Below are positions 7,026-9,828 of a DNA stretch of 9,828 bases, in pieces. A program made the position numbers and the translations under genes. Source of the stretch: Bacteroidota bacterium (GTDB lineage: Bacteria; Bacteroidota; Bacteroidia; 2-12-FULL-35-15); assembly GCA_023251855.1 (NCBI GenBank), contig JAHEYA010000054.1:1-9828 (forward strand), read 5' to 3'. Position 1 is the first letter of the stretch. Each line of letters begins with the position of its first letter. The notes under the pieces are model-generated. The model did not search any database and was not told the DNA's origin. It worked only from the letters and a program-made list of their open reading frames with translations.

Positions 7026-7146
7026 AAGAGTGCTATTGATAGAACAATTTTTATGGTGAACGACAATTGTAATTATTGGATAATAATCAAAATGCATCAT
7101 TAGCCTAACGGCTATAAGGGCCGGTGAATGAGGCTTTGTAAAACAC

Positions 7147-7794
7147 CTATGCAGTAATCCTTGTTATTCCAAAATCATACGATTGATTAATAATCTCTAA
7201 CAGTTTATCATAATGCTCCTTATCATTTGCAAAATCAATATTATTAACATCAACCACCAAAATTCTCAAATCTTTTAGCTGCTTTATAAAATCAAAATAA
7301 GCAGTCTGTACTTTCAATAAATAGTCATTTGATATGTTTTGCTCATAGCTCCTGCCACGCTTTTTAATATTTTCCTGCAACCGTTCAACATCATGATAGA
7401 GATAAACAAAAAGATCCGGCTTAGGCAGCGAATCATTGATGATATGGAAAAGTTTTGAATACAGCCCAAATTCATCAGCTCCCAAATTCGCCTGTGCAAA
7501 TATCAAGGATTTTAAAAAAAAATAATCCGAAATAATTCCGGACTTAAAAAGATCCTGACTCCCCAATTCAGTTTTTAACTGCTGGTATCTTTCTGCTAGA
7601 AACGACAACTCTAAAGGGAAAGCATGCTTTTCCGGTTCTGCATAAAATTTTGGTAAAAAAGGATTTTCAGCAAATTGTTCTAAAATTAATCGCGCATTAA
7701 AATCTTCTGCAATTTTTTTTGCAAGTGTTGTTTTTCCTGCTCCAATATTGCCTTCTATTGCTATAAAATTATATGTCGATTCTTGTTCTTTCAT
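7147..7794 (-). CDS. Deoxynucleoside kinase (dCK/dGK family, P-loop)
   Basis: This enzyme phosphorylates deoxynucleosides to their 5'-monophosphates in nucleotide salvage; the exact base preference cannot be read from the sequence. Residues 15-22 are the Walker A motif GNIGAGKT, preceded by FIAIE as in the dCK/dGK family. E39 in LEQF is the expected early acidic residue. The lid motif is near residues 140-151 (LQENIKKRGRSYEQ), with R146 and R148. At the usual E/D-R-S/Y site the sequence reads ISDYFF, so Tyr replaces the common Arg; I believe this is typical of the Bacteroidota subgroup but cannot confirm it here. The length of 215 aa is normal. The gene lies downstream of folK on the same strand, 177 nt apart. 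That gap contains a REP-like repeat ending 4 nt before this ATG. Confidence 0.88.
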   Translation of the reverse strand: MKEQESTYNFIAIEGNIGAGKTTLAKKIAEDFNARLILEQFAENPFLPKFYAEPEKHAFPLELSFLAERYQQLKTELGSQDLFKSGIISDYFFLKSLIFAQANLGADEFGLYSKLFHIINDSLPKPDLFVYLYHDVERLQENIKKRGRSYEQNISNDYLLKVQTAYFDFIKQLKDLRILVVDVNNIDFANDKEHYDKLLEIINQSYDFGITRITA

Positions 7795-7798
7795 TTGT

Positions 7799-7901
7799 TA
7801 ATAGCATTTCCAAATATATTTTAGTCCATCGCTCCCCTCTCCTTGCGCCACCGCTAAAGCTATTGGCGGCACGCGGTTGGAGAGGGGTTGGGGGTGAGGT
7901 C
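7799..7901. repeat. REP-like palindromic repeat, copy 2
   Basis: This is the second copy of the repeat at 6612-6713, in the same orientation, starting TAATAGCATTTCC and ending GAGGGGTTGGGGGTGAGGTC. The perfect 9-bp arms CCCCTCTCC (7834-7842) and GGAGAGGGG (7879-7887) enclose further short pairings: CCGC at 7851-7854 with GCGG at 7866-7869, and GCG at 7845-7847 with CGC at 7872-7874. The result is a long hairpin. It lies inside the gap of the presumed folK-kinase transcript, so the RNA would carry this hairpin just before the kinase start. The right arm is G-rich (runs of 4 and 5 G), so a two-layer quadruplex is conceivable. On the minus strand the repeat also contains TATATTTG (7818-7811), an exact -7 box without a recognisable -33 box. 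Confidence 0.8.
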
Positions 7902-7971
7902 AAAGAAAATGTACCAATTCATAATTAATATTTGTTCAACTATACTATTCGTATTATTCTTCCATTTTTCA

Positions 7972-8457
7972 TCAGAATACTTGCATCACTTTTAAGTTAT
8001 CCGAACATTCTAAAAGTAAGGCCTCCATATTTTTCTTTAATACCGGATGAACCAACATTGGCGCCAATTGTACCATTGGAACCAACACAAATTTTCGCTG
8101 ATGTAAAAATGGATGTGGCACTATTAAATCGGCAGTGTTTATAACATCATCATTGTAAAACAAAATATCAATATCCATCGTACGCTCCATCCACTTTTCC
8201 TCCCCCCGAACCCGTCCTAATTGCCGTTCAATAGATATCGCTTTTTTTAACAAATCACCGGCTAACAATGGCGTTTGAATACATACCACCTGATTTAAAA
8301 AATCAGGTTGGTTTTTATTACCCCATGCTGCTGTTGCAAAAACAGCTGAACTCTTCTCAATTACTCCTGCTTCTTCAACAATTAATTGCCTTGCCCGCTT
8401 TAAATTGTGCTCCTTATCGCCTTTGTTTCCGCCTAAAATAAGGTATGCTCTGTTCAT
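7972..8457 (-). CDS. folK: 2-amino-4-hydroxy-6-hydroxymethyldihydropteridine diphosphokinase (HPPK)
   Basis: HPPK transfers pyrophosphate from ATP to 6-hydroxymethyl-7,8-dihydropterin, the step before dihydropteroate synthase in folate synthesis, in the cytoplasm. Visible features are the N-terminal YLILGGNKGDKEHNL, the signature ERTMDIDILFYNDDVI and the substrate-loop motif VPHPFLHQRKFVLVPM. With the ATG at 8457, the two magnesium-binding aspartates fall at D95 and D97, the same numbers as in E. coli HPPK, and the length is 161 aa against 159. A GTG two codons upstream (8463) is possible, but its first base is the last base of the predicted -7 promoter box, so the ATG is preferred. The deoxynucleoside kinase gene lies downstream on the same strand, an arrangement I recall as common in Bacteroidota. 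Confidence 0.92.
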   Translation of the reverse strand: MNRAYLILGGNKGDKEHNLKRARQLIVEEAGVIEKSSAVFATAAWGNKNQPDFLNQVVCIQTPLLAGDLLKKAISIERQLGRVRGEEKWMERTMDIDILFYNDDVINTADLIVPHPFLHQRKFVLVPMVQLAPMLVHPVLKKNMEALLLECSDNLKVMQVF

Positions 8458-8462
8458 TTCCA

Positions 8463-8491
8463 CAAAGATAGAAAAACATCATTTGTCCCAA
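8463..8491 (-). promoter_or_regulatory. Predicted folK promoter
   Basis: On the minus strand there is TTG (8491-8489), 18 nt, then an exact TATCTTTG -7 box (8470-8463). The box ends 5 nt before the folK ATG, so the message would be leaderless or nearly so. The spacer is 1-2 nt shorter than the usual range. Confidence 0.55.
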
Positions 8492-8518
8492 TTTTAATTT
8501 TCAATTCTTTTTAATCAA

Positions 8519-8526
8519 TACATTTG
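8519..8526 (+). promoter_or_regulatory. Predicted -7 box for the ABC permease gene
   Basis: TACATTTG is an exact match to TAnnTTTG, placed 25 nt before the TTG start at 8552. No clear TTG -33 box lies 19-21 nt upstream, so the call is moderate. Together with the folK promoter it makes the 88-bp gap a compact divergent control region. Confidence 0.45.
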
Positions 8527-8551
8527 TCTCATCTAATCAACCCTCTATCAA

Positions 8552-9796
8552 TTGATTTTTTTTGGTTTATTTAAAGAAAGTATTCTGTTTGCTGTTAATG
8601 CCCTTTCAGTTAATAAATTACGCACCTTCCTTTCTCTGTTAGGCATTACCATTGGCATTTTCGCAATCATCACCGTTTTTACTGTTGTGGATTCGCTTGA
8701 ACAAAATCTTCGTAAAAGTGTACAAAGCTTAGGCGATGATGTTGTATTTATCGAAAAATGGCCCTGGGCTTTTGATGGCACCTATCCATGGTGGAAATAT
8801 ATGAATCGTCCATTGCCGGATTATAATGAATTGAATGATATCCTATCCAAATGCAATGGTGCTCAATCTGCTGCATTTGTTATCAGTTCCAGAATAACCA
8901 TCCGTTATAAAAGCAACAGCATCGAAAATGTAACAATCATTTGCGCTTCTCATCAATATGATAAAGTGAAAAATTTTGATATTGCTGATGGTAGATATTT
9001 TACCGACAATGAATCTTCTGCCGGCCACCCTGTAGCTGTTATTGGTGATGTGCTCGCAAAAGCATTATTTCCTAATCAAAGCCCGCTCGGACAAACAATA
9101 AAACTTAATGGTGCCAAAGCCACAGTAATTGGCATTTTCAAAAAAGAAGGCGAAAGTATTTTAGGTGGCTCCCCCGATACTGAAGTCCTCGTTCCTGTTA
9201 ATTATGCACGTAGCCTCATTGATATAAGGAATGAAGATTTAGAACCACAGATTCTCGTTAGAGCCAAACATGGTATTAGCAATGATGAATTAATTGCTGA
9301 ACTTACCGGATTGATGCGCTCTATACATAAATTAAAACCTTTAGAAGACGACAATTTCGCATTGAATCAAACTAGTTTAATTTCAAAACAATTTGATAGT
9401 TTATTTGATATTGTTGGTACTGCCGGATGGATCATTGGCGGATTTTCAATTCTTGTTGGCGGATTTGGAATCGCTAATATTATGTTTGTTTCCGTGAAAG
9501 AACGCACCAATATTATTGGTATTCAAAAATCATTGGGAGCAAAAAATTATTTTATTTTACTTCAATTTTTATTTGAGTCTGTTTTTCTTTCTTTAATTGG
9601 TGGTATCATTGGTTTATTGATTGTATACATAATCACTTTAACAGCAGGTGATTCATTCGGTTTGGAAATTACATTGAGCAAATCAAATGTTATTTTAGGA
9701 TTTACCATTTCTGTTTTAATTGGAATGGTCTCTGGCTTTGTTCCCGCTTATAGCGCCTCTCAACTTGATCCCGTAGAAGCTATTCGTGCAAATTAA
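8552..9796 (+). CDS. ABC transporter permease, MacB/FtsX type
   Basis: This is a four-helix MacB-like inner-membrane permease that would couple to an ABC ATPase to move or extrude a substrate, or to transmit force to periplasmic partners. The substrate is unknown. Helix 1 is at about residues 25-46, after the conserved NKLRTFLSLLGITIGIFAII. A large periplasmic MacB_PCD domain follows to about 285. Then come helices at about 291-313, 336-364 and 379-400. The FtsX signature reads VKERTNIIGIQKSLGAKNYF, and the C-terminus is the typical PAYSASQLDPVEAIRAN. The length of 414 aa is complete for the family. The start is TTG at 8552: the frame has no ATG between the stop at 8534 and this codon, and homologues begin only a few residues before the KES motif. 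The cognate ATPase is not in the window. A second gene may begin 9 nt downstream. Confidence 0.9.
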   Translation: MIFFGLFKESILFAVNALSVNKLRTFLSLLGITIGIFAIITVFTVVDSLEQNLRKSVQSLGDDVVFIEKWPWAFDGTYPWWKYMNRPLPDYNELNDILSKCNGAQSAAFVISSRITIRYKSNSIENVTIICASHQYDKVKNFDIADGRYFTDNESSAGHPVAVIGDVLAKALFPNQSPLGQTIKLNGAKATVIGIFKKEGESILGGSPDTEVLVPVNYARSLIDIRNEDLEPQILVRAKHGISNDELIAELTGLMRSIHKLKPLEDDNFALNQTSLISKQFDSLFDIVGTAGWIIGGFSILVGGFGIANIMFVSVKERTNIIGIQKSLGAKNYFILLQFLFESVFLSLIGGIIGLLIVYIITLTAGDSFGLEITLSKSNVILGFTISVLIGMVSGFVPAYSASQLDPVEAIRAN

Positions 9797-9805
9797 TAAT
9801 TTAAT

Positions 9806-9828
9806 ATGTTTCGTAAAATGTTCAACTC
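9806..9828 (+). CDS. Possible start of a further gene (partial, cut by the right edge)
   Basis: An ATG at 9806, 9 nt after the permease stop, opens a frame reading MFRKMFN to the edge. In Bacteroidota, MacB-like permeases often occur in tandem, and second permeases often begin with a similar short basic/hydrophobic stretch. A second permease is therefore a fair guess, but seven residues cannot prove it. Confidence 0.4.

Larger units (their letters stand above)
6709..7111. mobile_element. 403-bp non-coding segment bounded by 15-bp inverted repeats (MITE-like)
   Basis: CCGTCAGGCTAATGA at 6709-6723 is the inverted copy of TCATTAGCCTAACGG at 7097-7111, with 14 of 15 positions matching. Between them is no convincing gene, only the structured sequence described in the next two entries. 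The size, paired ends and lack of coding capacity are like a non-autonomous miniature transposable element. I see no clear target-site duplication, and the flanks (ATAGAT on the left, CTATAA on the right) may be imperfect extensions of the inverted repeats. It could instead be a mosaic of dispersed repeats. The segment accounts for most of the 590-bp gap between the zinc-ribbon and kinase genes. Confidence 0.5.

Noticed and set aside
7097..7135. tRNA-like or riboswitch-like fold before the end of the kinase gene
   Set aside because: Only a 5-bp hairpin (TAGCC/GGCTA) and a short AGCCT/AGGCT pair are present. There are no tRNA arms or known riboswitch core, and part of the signal is the terminal inverted repeat.
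7932..8144. Plus-strand frame of 70 codons opposite folK
   Set aside because: It is antisense to the conserved C-terminal half of folK. Its protein has no recognisable features.
8548..8781. Minus-strand frame of 77 codons opposite the permease start
   Set aside because: It overlaps the conserved N-terminal helix of the permease. The Ser/Arg/Lys-rich product shows no family features.
1..9828. Defence island, CRISPR array, prophage or biosynthetic cluster
   Set aside because: No direct-repeat array with spacers, no integrase or phage genes, no transposase gene and no nuclease or toxin-antitoxin pair is visible. The genes are mostly housekeeping functions.

Overview
The window looks like a chromosomal segment of a member of the Bacteroidota (Bacteroidetes). 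It is AT-rich. Several upstream regions carry the phylum's TAnnTTTG -7 promoter box, and the genes lack Shine-Dalgarno sites. The gene set is also typical of the phylum: a b558-type succinate dehydrogenase anchor, a Nif3 protein with a PII-like insert paired with a coiled-coil zinc-ribbon protein, a folK / deoxynucleoside kinase pair, and a MacB-type permease. I cannot place it below phylum level.

Layout. At the left edge, on the minus strand, lies most of sdhC (cytochrome b anchor of succinate dehydrogenase) with a good promoter. Divergent from it on the plus strand are an M24 Xaa-Pro aminopeptidase and, 4 nt behind it, a UbiA-like membrane protein whose start codon is problematic. Next come a secreted GH23 lytic transglycosylase with C-terminal TPRs, then a tight nif3 / zinc-ribbon operon closed by a textbook intrinsic terminator at about 6575-6612.

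From 6612 to about 7111 there is no credible gene, but the stretch is packed with repeat structure. It holds one copy of a roughly 100-bp REP-like palindromic repeat, then a 403-bp segment bounded by 15-bp inverted repeats (14/15 identical). Inside that segment are a nested hairpin and a 10-bp stem-loop. A second copy of the REP-like repeat sits at 7799-7901, in the gap between folK and the deoxynucleoside kinase gene. Both genes are on the minus strand and are probably co-transcribed.

An 88-bp divergent region (8464-8551) separates folK from a plus-strand MacB/FtsX-type ABC transporter permease. The first codons of a further plus-strand gene may run off the right edge.

Most genes are housekeeping: respiration, peptide turnover, wall remodelling, folate synthesis and deoxynucleoside salvage. 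I see no defence system, prophage, CRISPR array, transposase gene or biosynthetic cluster, and no clear undescribed multi-gene system. The points most worth checking are the repeat-rich island, the unusual start and homopolymer tracts of the UbiA-like gene, and the very short leader predicted for folK.
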